A DNA stretch of 10,297 nt from an uncultured Caulobacterales bacterium (lineage in GTDB: Bacteria; Pseudomonadota; Alphaproteobacteria; Caulobacterales; Caulobacteraceae), in contig CAISYT010000209.1 in assembly GCA_903889785.1 (NCBI GenBank), forward strand, positions 1-10,297, in the 5' to 3' direction. Both the position numbers and the translations under genes were made by a program. This document shows positions 1 to 7,897 of the stretch, in pieces. The notes under the pieces were generated by a model, which made no database searches, was not told the DNA's origin, and saw only the letters and a list, made by a program, of their open reading frames with translations. Each line of letters starts with the position of its first letter. The first letter of the stretch is position 1.

Positions 1-1177
1 CGGTCAGGATGGCGACGCGGATCTGTTTCCAGGTCGTGGCGACGGCGACGAAATAGCCCTTGGCACCAAGGCCCACCATGCCCGCCGTGATGATCGCCGA
101 AACCAGAATGGCCGTGCCCGAGGCCAAGGGTTGGAAATCCCAAACCGCCGCATAGGGCTTGTCGTAGAGGCTGATGTAGATGGCCTTGTCCAGCCCGGGC
201 CACGGGATCTTGGTGTCGCCGATCAAGTTGATTTTCAGCAGGGTCCAGATCACCACCACGATCGAGATGGTCACCCAGGGCAGCCATCCCTGCCAGGCGG
301 GAATGACGCGCTCATCGCCGGCCACTTTCGGTGTGTGCAGGATGGCGAATGCGGGGTCGTGTTCCGGCTTCCAAAAGCGCAGGAACACCAGGGTTACCGC
401 CAACGAAACCAGGGCCGAGAAAACGTCGGTCAGATTGTAGGCCAGGTAGTTCGAGGCCACAAACTGGCCAAGGGCAAAACTTGAACCGGCCACCAGCAGC
501 AGTGGCCAAAGGCTTTTCAGCGACTTCAACCCGCCATAGACGCCCATCACATAGAACGGCAGCAGCAGGGCTATGAAGGGTAATTGACGCCCGATCATCG
601 CACCGAGTGTGGTGTCATGCAGTCCGGTCACAGCCGCGAGCGTGACGACCGGTGCCCCCAGTGCGCCGAAGGCCACCGGCGCGGTGTTGAAAATCAGGGT
701 GAAGGTCAAGGCTTCCAGCGCCGGATAACCGACCATGACCAGCAGGGCTGTGGTGATCGCCACCGGTGTGCCGAACCCGGCCACGCCCTCCAACAACGAG
801 CCGAAACAGAAACCGATCACGACCAGCACCACGCGCCGGTCATTAGGCAGGTTGGCGATGATCCAGTCGCGGAAAGCGTCGAACCGCCCGGACGAGACAG
901 CCACGTTGAACAGGGTTAGGGCGTTGAACACGATCCACATAATCGGCCAAACCGCGAACGTCATACCGGCGGCGGCGCTGTTCAAGGCGAGGTGCGTTGG
1001 CAGCTTCCACACCGTTACGGCGAGGATCAGGGCCAGCGCCAGTCCGGCCAGAGACGCCTGCCACGCTGGACGACGCATCACGCCAAGCATTACCAGGACC
1101 GTGGCAATGGGGATCAGGGCGACCAGAAAGGATAGGCCCAGATTGCCGGCAACCGGCGTCAGCAGCTGGTGAAACAT
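1..1177 (-). CDS. glcA: LctP/GlcA family glycolate/L-lactate permease (3' part cut by window edge)
   Basis: An inner-membrane proton-coupled 2-hydroxy-acid permease, importing glycolate and/or lactate. I translated the reverse strand from the ATG at 1177-1175. It stays open to the window edge, giving 392 codons of a family that is usually about 550-560 residues, so the C-terminal third is missing. The protein is a series of hydrophobic helices. It carries the family hallmark at residues about 122-142 (core LLEGVAGFGTPVAIT) and a second conserved block at about 164-186 (NTAPVAFGALGAPVVTL). A weak Shine-Dalgarno (GGGAAG) lies 4 nt before the ATG. The gene is last in the glc block, as glcA is in E. 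coli, which favours glycolate as a substrate. It is separated from glcB by 139 bp, unlike the tightly packed upstream genes. GlcA and LctP cannot be told apart from sequence alone, since characterised members carry glycolate and both lactate isomers. Family assignment is secure; the symbol rests on context. Confidence 0.93.
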   Translation of the reverse strand, partial: MFHQLLTPVAGNLGLSFLVALIPIATVLVMLGVMRRPAWQASLAGLALALILAVTVWKLPTHLALNSAAAGMTFAVWPIMWIVFNALTLFNVAVSSGRFDAFRDWIIANLPNDRRVVLVVIGFCFGSLLEGVAGFGTPVAITTALLVMVGYPALEALTFTLIFNTAPVAFGALGAPVVTLAAVTGLHDTTLGAMIGRQLPFIALLLPFYVMGVYGGLKSLKSLWPLLLVAGSSFALGQFVASNYLAYNLTDVFSALVSLAVTLVFLRFWKPEHDPAFAILHTPKVAGDERVIPAWQGWLPWVTISIVVVIWTLLKINLIGDTKIPWPGLDKAIYISLYDKPYAAVWDFQPLASGTAILVSAIITAGMVGLGAKGYFVAVATTWKQIRVAILT

Positions 1178-1316
1178 CTCGCTTCCCAATGTCCTACCGC
1201 TCTGTCTCACCCGAGTAGGTGGCGGTGATCTAATCGTTCACAGAATAGCGCAGGTACACAAGAGGCCAGGCGTACTCGAGATTTCACAGGGCCAGACCAG
1301 ACGGCTGAAACTCATT
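1178..1316 (-). other. Intergenic gap between glcB and the permease gene
   Basis: A 139-bp non-coding spacer inside an otherwise compact operon. Apart from the short inverted repeat at its glcB end and the weak ribosome site before the permease, I see no convincing sigma-70-type -35/-10 pair and no GC-rich hairpin followed by a T tract. It could hold a secondary promoter or an mRNA processing site that uncouples permease expression from the enzymes. That is inference from the spacing only. Confidence 0.5.
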
Positions 1317-1320
1317 TCAG
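1305..1320 (-). repeat. Short perfect inverted repeat over the glcB stop codon
   Basis: CTGAAA, a 4-base loop CTCA, then TTTCAG form a perfect 6-bp stem. The right arm includes the TGA stop of glcB (1319-1317). The stem is AT-rich and no U run follows on the minus strand, so it does not look like a standard intrinsic terminator. It could be a weak attenuating or stabilising hairpin between glcB and the permease, or chance. Confidence 0.3.
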
Positions 1321-3458
1321 TGGGCTTTCACGCGCGCTCGAAACTGGTGCAACAGCGGCTCGGTGTAGCCATTGGGCTGGCTGACGCCCTCGAAAACCAG
1401 GGCCCGTGCCGCCTGGAAGGCCAGGCTGGTCGCCGCATGGCCGCTCATCGGCCGATATAGCGGATCGCTGGCGTTCTGGGCGTCGACCTTGGCGGCCATA
1501 CGCTTGAAAGCAGCGTCGATCTGGTCGGCTGTGCAAACGCCGTGCATCAGCCAGTTGGCCATGTGCTGGCTGGAGATGCGAAGGGTGGCGCGGTCCTCCA
1601 TCAGCCCGATGTCGTGGATGTCGGGCACCTTGGAACAGCCGATGCCCTGGTCCACCCAGCGAACGACATAACCCAGAATGCCCTGGGCGTTATTGTCGAG
1701 CTCGTCGGTCACGTCCTTCTCGCTCCAGTTGCGGCCCACCGCGAGCGGAAGGGTCAGCAGTTTATCCAGACTTGCCACGGGTTCTGCCCGGCGTTCGGCT
1801 TGGCGCTTGAACACGTCGATCGCGTGATAGTGGGTGGCATGCAGGGTCGCCGCCGTCGGCGAGGGGGTCCAGGCCGTATTGGCCCCCGCCATCGGATGGT
1901 TGGTTTTCTGCGCCAGCATGTCCGCCATTCGGTCGGGCGCGGCCCACATGCCTTTTCCGATCTGAGCCTTGCCGGAAAGGCCGCAGGCCAGGCCGATCTG
2001 GACGTTGCGGTCTTCGTAGGCGGCGATCCAGGGCAGGGCCCTCATCTCGGCCTTTGGCACCATCGCACCTGCGTGCATGGAGGTGTGCATCTCGTCGCCG
2101 GTGCGGTCGAGGAAGCCGGTGTTTATGAAGACAATGCGGTGCCTCACCGCATGGATACAGGCAGCGAGGTTGGCGCTGGTGCGGCGCTCCTCATCCATAA
2201 GTCCTAGCTTAATTGAATAGCGCTTTAGGCCAAGCAGGTCCTCGATAGCGTCGAACAGACGATCTGCGAAGGCGGCCTCGTCCGGGCCGTGCATCTTAGG
2301 CTTGACGATATAGATCGAACCGGCGCGGCTGTTGATGAAGGCGCCGTTGCGCTGAAGGTCGTGCAGGGCGACCAAGCTTGTCATGATGCCGTCGAGGATT
2401 CCCTCGAACACCTCGCTGCCGTCGGCGCGCACAATTGCCGGCGTCGTCATCAGGTGGCCGACGTTGCGGATGAACAGCAGGCTACGGCCGGGCAAGGAGA
2501 TCGGCTTGCCGTCAGCACCGGCGTATGTCCGGTCGGGCTCCAGGGCCCGTGTCATCAGCTTGCCGCCCTTTTCGAAGGTGGCCGTCAGGTCGCCCTTCAT
2601 CAGCCCCAACCAGTTGGCATAGGCCAGGGCCTTGTCCTCGCCGTCGACGACCGCGACGGAATCCTCCAGGTCGACGATCGTGGAGAGTGCCGATTCTAGC
2701 ACCACGTCGGCTATGCCCGCGCCATCGTCCTTGCCGATCGGGTGGGCGCGATTGATGACAAGTTCGATGTGGATGCCGTTGTGCTTCAGCAGCACGGCGT
2801 CGGGCGCCTCAGGGGTGCCACGATAGCCCGCGAAGGCCGTGGCGTCCTGCAGGCTGGTCGATCCGATCCTGAGGGTATCGTCGATGACCGACAGGGCACC
2901 GGCGCTGGCCCAGTTGCCATCGCGCAGGGGTACGGCCTGATCGAGGAAGGCCTTGGCCCAGGCAATCACTTGCGCGCCTCGCTGCGGATCGTAGCCCTTG
3001 CCTTGCGCCGTTCCGGGGAGGGCGTCGGTGCCGTATAGGGCATCGTACAGGCTGCCCCAGCGGGCGTTGGCGGCGTTGATCAGGAAGCGGGCGTTGAGAA
3101 CCGGCACCACCAGCTGTGGCCCAGCCAAACGCGCAACCTCGTCATCGACATGGTCCGATGCGATCTGAAACGGCAACGGCTCCGGGGCCAGGTAACCGAT
3201 TTCTCTCAGAAAGGCCTGGTATTCCGCCTGATCGACCGGCCCCGGACTAGCCCGATGATAATCATCGATCTGGGCCTGCAGGCGGTCACGCGTCGCGAGC
3301 AGCGCGGCGTTTTCGGGGGTGAAGCGATCGAAGATGTCGGCCACGCCCGTCCAGAACACCGCCGGGTCAAGGCCGGTTCTAGGCAGGGCCTCATTGTCCA
3401 CGAACCGGGCCAGTGGCGCGGAGACCCTAAGGCCCGCCTTTTCTATCGTCTCACGCAT
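1317..3458 (-). CDS. glcB: Malate synthase G
   Basis: Cytosolic enzyme condensing glyoxylate with acetyl-CoA to (S)-malate and CoA. It is the step that brings glycolate carbon into the TCA cycle. The product is 713 residues, against 723 for E. coli GlcB, so it is full length and of the long monomeric G type. Visible active-site blocks include DLEDSVAVVDGEDKA (about 263-277), FIRNVGHLMT with the likely catalytic Arg331, and FEGILDGIMTSLVALHDL (351-368). They continue with MDEERRT (Glu423) and NTGFLDRTGDEMH (Asp451) as likely Mg2+ ligands. GCSKVPDIHDIGLMEDR supplies Cys608 and the catalytic-base candidate Asp622, 14 residues apart as in the E. coli Cys617/Asp631 pair. The start ATG lies 9 bp after the glcG stop. 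Its Shine-Dalgarno (TAGGA) overlaps that TAG stop, which implies translational coupling. No key residue appears to be missing. Confidence 0.97.
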   Translation of the reverse strand: MRETIEKAGLRVSAPLARFVDNEALPRTGLDPAVFWTGVADIFDRFTPENAALLATRDRLQAQIDDYHRASPGPVDQAEYQAFLREIGYLAPEPLPFQIASDHVDDEVARLAGPQLVVPVLNARFLINAANARWGSLYDALYGTDALPGTAQGKGYDPQRGAQVIAWAKAFLDQAVPLRDGNWASAGALSVIDDTLRIGSTSLQDATAFAGYRGTPEAPDAVLLKHNGIHIELVINRAHPIGKDDGAGIADVVLESALSTIVDLEDSVAVVDGEDKALAYANWLGLMKGDLTATFEKGGKLMTRALEPDRTYAGADGKPISLPGRSLLFIRNVGHLMTTPAIVRADGSEVFEGILDGIMTSLVALHDLQRNGAFINSRAGSIYIVKPKMHGPDEAAFADRLFDAIEDLLGLKRYSIKLGLMDEERRTSANLAACIHAVRHRIVFINTGFLDRTGDEMHTSMHAGAMVPKAEMRALPWIAAYEDRNVQIGLACGLSGKAQIGKGMWAAPDRMADMLAQKTNHPMAGANTAWTPSPTAATLHATHYHAIDVFKRQAERRAEPVASLDKLLTLPLAVGRNWSEKDVTDELDNNAQGILGYVVRWVDQGIGCSKVPDIHDIGLMEDRATLRISSQHMANWLMHGVCTADQIDAAFKRMAAKVDAQNASDPLYRPMSGHAATSLAFQAARALVFEGVSQPNGYTEPLLHQFRARVKAH

Positions 3459-3467
3459 CGCGGTTTC

Positions 3468-3893
3468 CTAGGCTTGCGCTGTCAGGCCGGCGGCGGCGAT
3501 GCCCGCCAAGGCGGCGAGCTCGTCATTGTCGGAGGTGTCGCCGGTCACGCCGACGGCACCGATCGCTAAGCCGTCGGCCACGATGATCACACCGCCTGCC
3601 GCGGCGATGGCCCCAAGGGGTGCGGCGGCGACGACGCCGGCGAAGAATGTCGGCCGGTCTGTGGCCATCTCGGCCACCTTGCGGGAAGAGACGCCAAACG
3701 ACAGAGCGCCGGCCGCCTTGCCTGCCGCGATCTGGAACCGCATGAGCGACCCGCCGTCGGCACGTTGGAACGCGATGAGGTGTCCGCCGGCATCGACCAC
3801 GGCAACGCTCAGCGGCTTGATCTTCATCTCAGCGCCCTTGGCCTGAGCCCCGGCAATGATTTTGTTGGCGAGATCAAGTGTGATGCGGGTCAT
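3468..3893 (-). CDS. glcG: GlcG/HbpS-like haem-binding family protein (DUF336)
   Basis: A 141-residue single-domain protein of the GlcG/HbpS (PF03928) family, close in length to E. coli GlcG (134 residues). The fold signature is visible as LSVAVVDAGGHLIAFQRADG (residues 28-47), followed by the helix with KAAGALSFGVSS (59-70). After that comes a Gly/Ala-rich segment ending GGVIIVADGLAIGAVGVTGDTSDNDE. I see no signal peptide, so it is probably cytosolic. Related proteins bind haem or act as redox-linked sensors, but the role of GlcG in glycolate metabolism is not established. Its ATG overlaps the glcF TGA as ATGA (3893-3890), and a good AGGAG lies 6 nt upstream inside glcF, so it should be made together with GlcF. 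The family call is secure; the biochemical function is open. Confidence 0.92.
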   Translation of the reverse strand: MTRITLDLANKIIAGAQAKGAEMKIKPLSVAVVDAGGHLIAFQRADGGSLMRFQIAAGKAAGALSFGVSSRKVAEMATDRPTFFAGVVAAAPLGAIAAAGGVIIVADGLAIGAVGVTGDTSDNDELAALAGIAAAGLTAQA

Positions 3894-5200
3894 TGAGGAC
3901 TCCTGGACTGCATGGATAAGAGGGCGGTGGGTGGGGGCCCGCCGGTCGCCCAGTCAAGAAGTTCGACCGTGTGGACGACGGGAATAGCGCTTCTGGCACC
4001 GATCTGCACGGCGCAACCGATATTGCCGGCCGCGATGACATCCGGTGCCAGCCGTTCGATGTTGGCAGCTTTGCGGATACCCAGTTTTGCGGCGATCTCA
4101 GGCTGCAGGATGTTGTAGGTCCCGGCCGAACCGCAGCACAGATGAGCCTCGGCGGGCGTGTTCACCGCATAGCCGGCGGCGATCAGCAGGCGTTTGGGCG
4201 CATCGGTGATTTTCTGGCCGTGCTGAAGCGAGCAGGCGGCGTGGTAGGCGACGGTCAGGCCTCGCCCATCACCCGTCGGCAGGGCGATGGAAGCGAGAAA
4301 TTCGCTGACGTCCTTGGCCAGGGCAGAGACCCTTGCCGCCTTCTCTGCATAGGCCGGATCGGCGCGCAGCATGAAGCCATAGTCCTTGATCGTCGTGCCA
4401 CAACCCGACGTGGTGACGATGATGGCCGTCAATCCGCCGGCCTCGATTTGTCGTGTCCAGACGTCGACGTTGCGCCGGGCCGCTTGCAGACTCTCGTCCT
4501 CGCGGCCCAGGTGATGCACCAGCGCCCCGCAGCAGACTTCGCCGGATGCGAAGTCCACGTCATAGCCGGCGCGATTGATCAGCCGCACAGCGGCGGCGCG
4601 CACTTGCGGTGCCAGCACCGGCTCGGCGCAGCCTTGCAGAAGGACGACACGGCCCTTCGAACTGGCAGCGCATGAGGCTTGGGGACTCAACGGTGGCGAG
4701 AGTCGATTCGGTGCCAGGGCCAGCATGGCGGCCACCGGCTTTAGGCCAGGCATGGTGTTGACCAGCGGTGCAAACGGCTTGCCAAATCTCGCCAGGCCTA
4801 GGGCCATGCGGAAGCGCTTTGGGTGCGGCAGGACAAAAGCCAGCACGGCGCGCAACACGCGGTCAATCAGCGGGCGGCGGTAGTGTTCTTCGATATAGGC
4901 ACGAGCGTGATCGACCAGGTGCATGTAGTTGACGCTGGACGGGCAGGTCGTCTTGCAGGCGAGGCATGAGAGGCAGCGGTCGATATGCTTGACCACCTCT
5001 GGAGACGGCACGCGCTGATTTTCCAGCATGTCTTGCATCAGGTAGATGCGGCCGCGCGGCCCGTCGAGCTCATCACCGAGCAGTTGGTAGGTCGGGCAGG
5101 TGGCGTTGCAGAACCCGCAGTGCACGCACTTGCGGATTTCGCTCTCTGATGAGGCCATTTCCGGCTTGGCCAGCTGGGCGGCCGTGAACCTAGTTTGCAT
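3890..5200 (-). CDS. glcF: Glycolate oxidase iron-sulfur subunit
   Basis: Electron-transfer subunit of the membrane-associated GlcDEF glycolate dehydrogenase. It should carry electrons from the flavin subunits to the quinone pool. The product is 436 residues from the chosen start. The N-terminus has two ferredoxin-type 4Fe-4S motifs: CVHCGFCNATC (Cys25, 28, 31, 35) and CLSCLACKTTC (Cys76, 79, 82, 86). The C-terminal half has two cysteine-rich CCG domains, with CCG at 223-225 and 355-357 and upstream partner cysteines near 191 and 323. The block TCPTYQLLGDELDGPRGRIY is typical of GlcF. The ATG at 5200 is preferred over one 16 codons upstream (5248), for two reasons: GAGGTGG sits directly before it, and the resulting MQT... 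N-terminus matches the E. coli GlcF start. The reading frame overlaps the end of glcE by 11 bp. All cluster-binding cysteines appear intact. Confidence 0.96.
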   Translation of the reverse strand: MQTRFTAAQLAKPEMASSESEIRKCVHCGFCNATCPTYQLLGDELDGPRGRIYLMQDMLENQRVPSPEVVKHIDRCLSCLACKTTCPSSVNYMHLVDHARAYIEEHYRRPLIDRVLRAVLAFVLPHPKRFRMALGLARFGKPFAPLVNTMPGLKPVAAMLALAPNRLSPPLSPQASCAASSKGRVVLLQGCAEPVLAPQVRAAAVRLINRAGYDVDFASGEVCCGALVHHLGREDESLQAARRNVDVWTRQIEAGGLTAIIVTTSGCGTTIKDYGFMLRADPAYAEKAARVSALAKDVSEFLASIALPTGDGRGLTVAYHAACSLQHGQKITDAPKRLLIAAGYAVNTPAEAHLCCGSAGTYNILQPEIAAKLGIRKAANIERLAPDVIAAGNIGCAVQIGARSAIPVVHTVELLDWATGGPPPTALLSMQSRSPQ

Positions 5201-6374
5201 TGGCCACCTCATGGAAGCGGCCGGTCTCGAACACCCCGTTCGGATCAAAGGCGCGGCGCACGCGGGCCTCTAGCGCGGCCACGCCGTTCGCTTGCGGATG
5301 AAGGGCCGGCACAATTCGGCGCATCGCTTCGGGCGCGCGAACCAGTATCGCGTGGCCGCTGGCGGCCGCCGCCGCTGCTCGCACCCGGGCCGGGTCGCCG
5401 TCTAACGTCAGCCAAGTCAGGCCGCCAGCCCAATCGAACAGCCATTGAGCGCCGAACGGCTCCAGGGCAGCCACCAGGGATGGGGCGGTGGAAGGCGGGG
5501 TGGCGATGCGCCAGAGCGGGGCGGTTCCAGCCAAGGGGGCCAGGGTGCGCAGATCGGTCCAGACCTTGCCAGCCGTCGCGGCGTCGACCCTCCCGACCGC
5601 GCCGAATTCAGCCAAGGCCACCTCGATCATGGTGCAGCGAGCCGCCACCGAGGGGCCAAAGCCCTCGACACGTAGGGCGGTCAGCGAAGCGCCGCCGGCG
5701 AGGGCGGCGGGAAGATAGGCTGCGGCAGAGACATCAGCCTGCGAGCCCATGGCCCGAGCCATGGCGGCAACGGCCTGCGTTGGCGAGAGGCCCTCAACGA
5801 TACAGGTGGCTGACTCACGGCCGCGCGGCAGCACCTTCAGCGTCAGCTGGGTCATGGCGAAAAGACGCCCCCAGCTCCCCGCCGCCAGCTTGGGCAAATC
5901 GTAGCCAGTAACGTTCTTGACCACCTTGGCACCGGCGACGAAGCGCTCACCACGCCCGGAGATGCCTTCGAACCCGAGCAGGTGATCGCGCGCACCGCCG
6001 CCTGAGACGCGGCGCGATCCGGCTACCCCGGCGGCGATGACCCCGCCGATGGTCGCCGCACCCGCAACCTGACCCAACAGCGGTCCGTGGTCGAACGGCT
6101 CGAAGGCGAGCATCTGATTTTCGCTCTCAACCAGAGCCGAGATCCCTGAAAGGGGTGTTCCCGCTCCGGCGGTCAGCACCAGCTCGGCGGGGTCATAGTC
6201 AATCACGGTGTCAAAGCCGCTCATATCCAGAATCGGGGCGTTGCGTGGAGCGCCGATCGTGGCCTTGCTACCGCCGCCGCGGATTTCCAGCGGAGCGTCG
6301 GCACGCACAGCGTCAGCGATGGCGTCGATGACGTCATTGGAGGTCGATGGCTTGGGCAAGCTGGACGCGTTCAA
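5190..6374 (-). CDS. glcE: Glycolate oxidase FAD-binding subunit
   Basis: Second flavin-domain subunit of the GlcDEF glycolate dehydrogenase. It has the PCMH-type FAD-binding fold like GlcD but is shorter. Counted from the chosen TTG, the FAD-domain features are LEIRGGGSKATIGAPR (about 29-44), a YDPAELVLTAGAGTPL strand (about 61-76), a GAATIGGVIAAGVAGSRR loop and VVKNVTGYDLPKLAAGSWG. The C-terminal half is more variable and ends FDPNGVFETGRF, the usual close of the family. The longest frame opens at an ATG at 6440, but that adds 22 residues which run through the 3' end of glcD and lack family similarity. The E. coli protein begins near our residue 5. I therefore place the start at the TTG at 6374, whose TTGA overlaps the glcD stop. 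A TTG at 6359 is an alternative. No strong Shine-Dalgarno precedes either, fitting translational coupling. Function is secure; the exact start is not. Confidence 0.93.
   Translation of the reverse strand: MNASSLPKPSTSNDVIDAIADAVRADAPLEIRGGGSKATIGAPRNAPILDMSGFDTVIDYDPAELVLTAGAGTPLSGISALVESENQMLAFEPFDHGPLLGQVAGAATIGGVIAAGVAGSRRVSGGGARDHLLGFEGISGRGERFVAGAKVVKNVTGYDLPKLAAGSWGRLFAMTQLTLKVLPRGRESATCIVEGLSPTQAVAAMARAMGSQADVSAAAYLPAALAGGASLTALRVEGFGPSVAARCTMIEVALAEFGAVGRVDAATAGKVWTDLRTLAPLAGTAPLWRIATPPSTAPSLVAALEPFGAQWLFDWAGGLTWLTLDGDPARVRAAAAAASGHAILVRAPEAMRRIVPALHPQANGVAALEARVRRAFDPNGVFETGRFHEVANAN
5201..5210 (-). promoter_or_regulatory. Ribosome binding site deciding the glcF start
   Basis: On the minus strand GAGGTGG (5210-5204) lies 3 nt before the ATG at 5200, inside the last codons of glcE. 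It supports the internal start over the upstream ATG at 5248 and suggests that ribosomes finishing glcE reinitiate on glcF. Confidence 0.65.
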
Positions 6375-7858
6375 AACCGGGGCAGGTCCGGAAAGGGCAG
6401 GGCACCGCCATGGATGTGCATCCGGCCCAGTTCGGCGCAACGGTGCAGAACTGGAAACACCTTACCCGGATTGAGCAATAGCTTGGGATCGAACGCGCAT
6501 TTGATCCGCTGCTGATGCGCGAGGTCCGCCTCACTGAACATCACCGGCATCAGGTCGCGTTTCTCAACGCCCACGCCATGTTCCCCGGTCAGCACCCCGC
6601 CAACCTCAACGCAGAGCCGCAGAATGTCGGAGCCGAAGGCTTCAGCCTGTTCCAGCTGGCCCGGCTGATTGACGTCGTAGAGAATAAGCGGATGCAGGTT
6701 GCCATCGCCGGCGTGGAAAACATTGGCCACGGCTAGGCCGTATGACTTCGACATCTCCGCCATCCGGGCCAGCACCTCAGGCATCCTGCGGCGAGGTATG
6801 GTGCCGTCCATGCAGTAGAAGTCGGGTGCCAGCCGTCCCATGGCCGGAAACGCCGCCTTGCGCCCGGCCCAAAATGCCAGCCGTTCAGCCTCGCTGGTGG
6901 AGGTGCGGCATGACACGGCGCCGCTGGCATTGGCGATGGTCTGGACCTCGGCACACAGGTGATCGCATTCGGCCTGCGGTCCATCGAGTTCAACGATGAG
7001 CAGGGCCTCCACATCGAGGGGATAGCCGACCTGGACAAAGGCCTCGGCGGCCTGGGTGGCCAGCTTGTCCATCATCTCCATCCCGGCCGGGATGATGCCG
7101 CCGGCGATCACATCCGCCACGCACTTGCTGGCCTGTTCCACGCTGGGGAAACCGATCAGCAGTGCCCGCGCCGTCTGCGGCTTGGGCAGAATGCGCACTG
7201 TCACTTCGGTCACGACGCCCAGCAGACCCTCGGACCCGACCACCACCCCCAGCAGGTCCAGCCCGGCCGGGTCTAGGCTGCGGCCACCCAGCCGGACCAC
7301 TTCGCCATCCATCATCACAATCTGCACGCCGAGCACATTGTTGGTGGTCAGGCCGTACTTTAGGCAGTGCACCCCACCTGAGTTCTCGGCAATATTGCCG
7401 CCGATGGAACAGGCGATCTGGCTAGACGGATCGGGTGCGTAATAGAATCCAGAGTCCTCCACTGCGCGAGTCACAGCCAGGTTCGTCACCCCCGGCTGAA
7501 CCACGGCGAGGCGGTCATAGTAGTTGATGTCCACAATCCGATTGAACTTAGCCATGCCCAGCAGCACAGCGTCGGCCAGGGGCAGGGCCCCGCCCGACAG
7601 GGATGTTCCCGCACCGCGCGGCACCACTTTAACGCCTTCCGCGTGACACCAGGCCAAGATGGCACTGACCTGTTCGACTGTTTCTGGTAGCACAACCGCT
7701 AAGGGCGGCTGCCGGTAAGCGGTGAGGGCGTCGGTCTCATAGGGTTTTAGGGCGTCGGGATCGGCGATGACGCCCTCGCCCGGAACGATCGACCGCAGGC
7801 GGGCGACGATCTCTGCGCGACGCGATAAAACCGCCTGGTCTGCTTCCGGCATCTTCAT
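6371..7858 (-). CDS. glcD: Glycolate oxidase catalytic FAD subunit
   Basis: The 2-hydroxy-acid-oxidising flavoprotein of GlcDEF, converting glycolate (and often D-lactate) to the 2-oxo acid. The product is 495 residues, against 499 in E. coli. The N-terminal PCMH FAD-binding domain shows VPRGAGTSLSGGALPL (79-94), PDPSSQIACSIGGNIAENSGG (142-162) and VVGSEGLLGVVTEVT (206-220). The C-terminal FAD-linked oxidase domain has VFHAGDGNLHPL (380-391), with metal/substrate histidines 382 and 389, then GEHGVGVEKR (425-434) and LLNPGKVFP (461-469). The start ATG at 7858 follows the acyl-CoA dehydrogenase stop by 39 bp, and only a weak TAGGG lies 9 nt upstream. A second in-frame ATG two codons later is possible. 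The stop TGA overlaps the putative glcE TTG start. Related families (D-lactate or D-2-hydroxyglutarate dehydrogenases) look similar, but the glcEF neighbours settle the call. Confidence 0.97.
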   Translation of the reverse strand: MKMPEADQAVLSRRAEIVARLRSIVPGEGVIADPDALKPYETDALTAYRQPPLAVVLPETVEQVSAILAWCHAEGVKVVPRGAGTSLSGGALPLADAVLLGMAKFNRIVDINYYDRLAVVQPGVTNLAVTRAVEDSGFYYAPDPSSQIACSIGGNIAENSGGVHCLKYGLTTNNVLGVQIVMMDGEVVRLGGRSLDPAGLDLLGVVVGSEGLLGVVTEVTVRILPKPQTARALLIGFPSVEQASKCVADVIAGGIIPAGMEMMDKLATQAAEAFVQVGYPLDVEALLIVELDGPQAECDHLCAEVQTIANASGAVSCRTSTSEAERLAFWAGRKAAFPAMGRLAPDFYCMDGTIPRRRMPEVLARMAEMSKSYGLAVANVFHAGDGNLHPLILYDVNQPGQLEQAEAFGSDILRLCVEVGGVLTGEHGVGVEKRDLMPVMFSEADLAHQQRIKCAFDPKLLLNPGKVFPVLHRCAELGRMHIHGGALPFPDLPRF

Positions 7859-7897
7859 GATTGCAGACCCTAGCGCCGGCGCAGGCGAGGCGCCAGC

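Noticed and set aside
131..1218. Several plus- and minus-strand open frames of 65-145 codons in the left 1.2 kb
   Set aside because: All overlap the permease reading frame, which has strong LctP-family motifs and runs off the window edge. The others are out-of-frame shadows.
1305..1320. Intrinsic terminator after glcB
   Set aside because: The inverted repeat is AT-rich, only 6 bp, and has no following U tract on the transcribed strand, so it is kept as a repeat only.
1542..2207. Long plus-strand open frame (221 codons) opposite glcB
   Set aside because: It lies wholly antisense to the conserved malate synthase gene. Its His/Gly/Val-rich composition is typical of a GC-rich shadow frame, with no recognisable domain and no good ribosome site.
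3971..4675. Plus-strand open frame of 234 codons opposite glcF
   Set aside because: It is antisense to intact glcF with all its cysteine motifs. The translated protein shows no family signature and is explained by codon bias on the other strand.
5201..5248. 16-residue N-terminal extension of GlcF from the ATG at 5248
   Set aside because: The extension has no similarity to GlcF N-termini, while the ATG at 5200 has a good ribosome site and the expected MQT start.
5195..5911. Plus-strand open frame of 238 codons opposite glcE
   Set aside because: Extremely Arg/Pro/Ser-rich low-complexity translation, opposite a conserved gene, and therefore a shadow frame.
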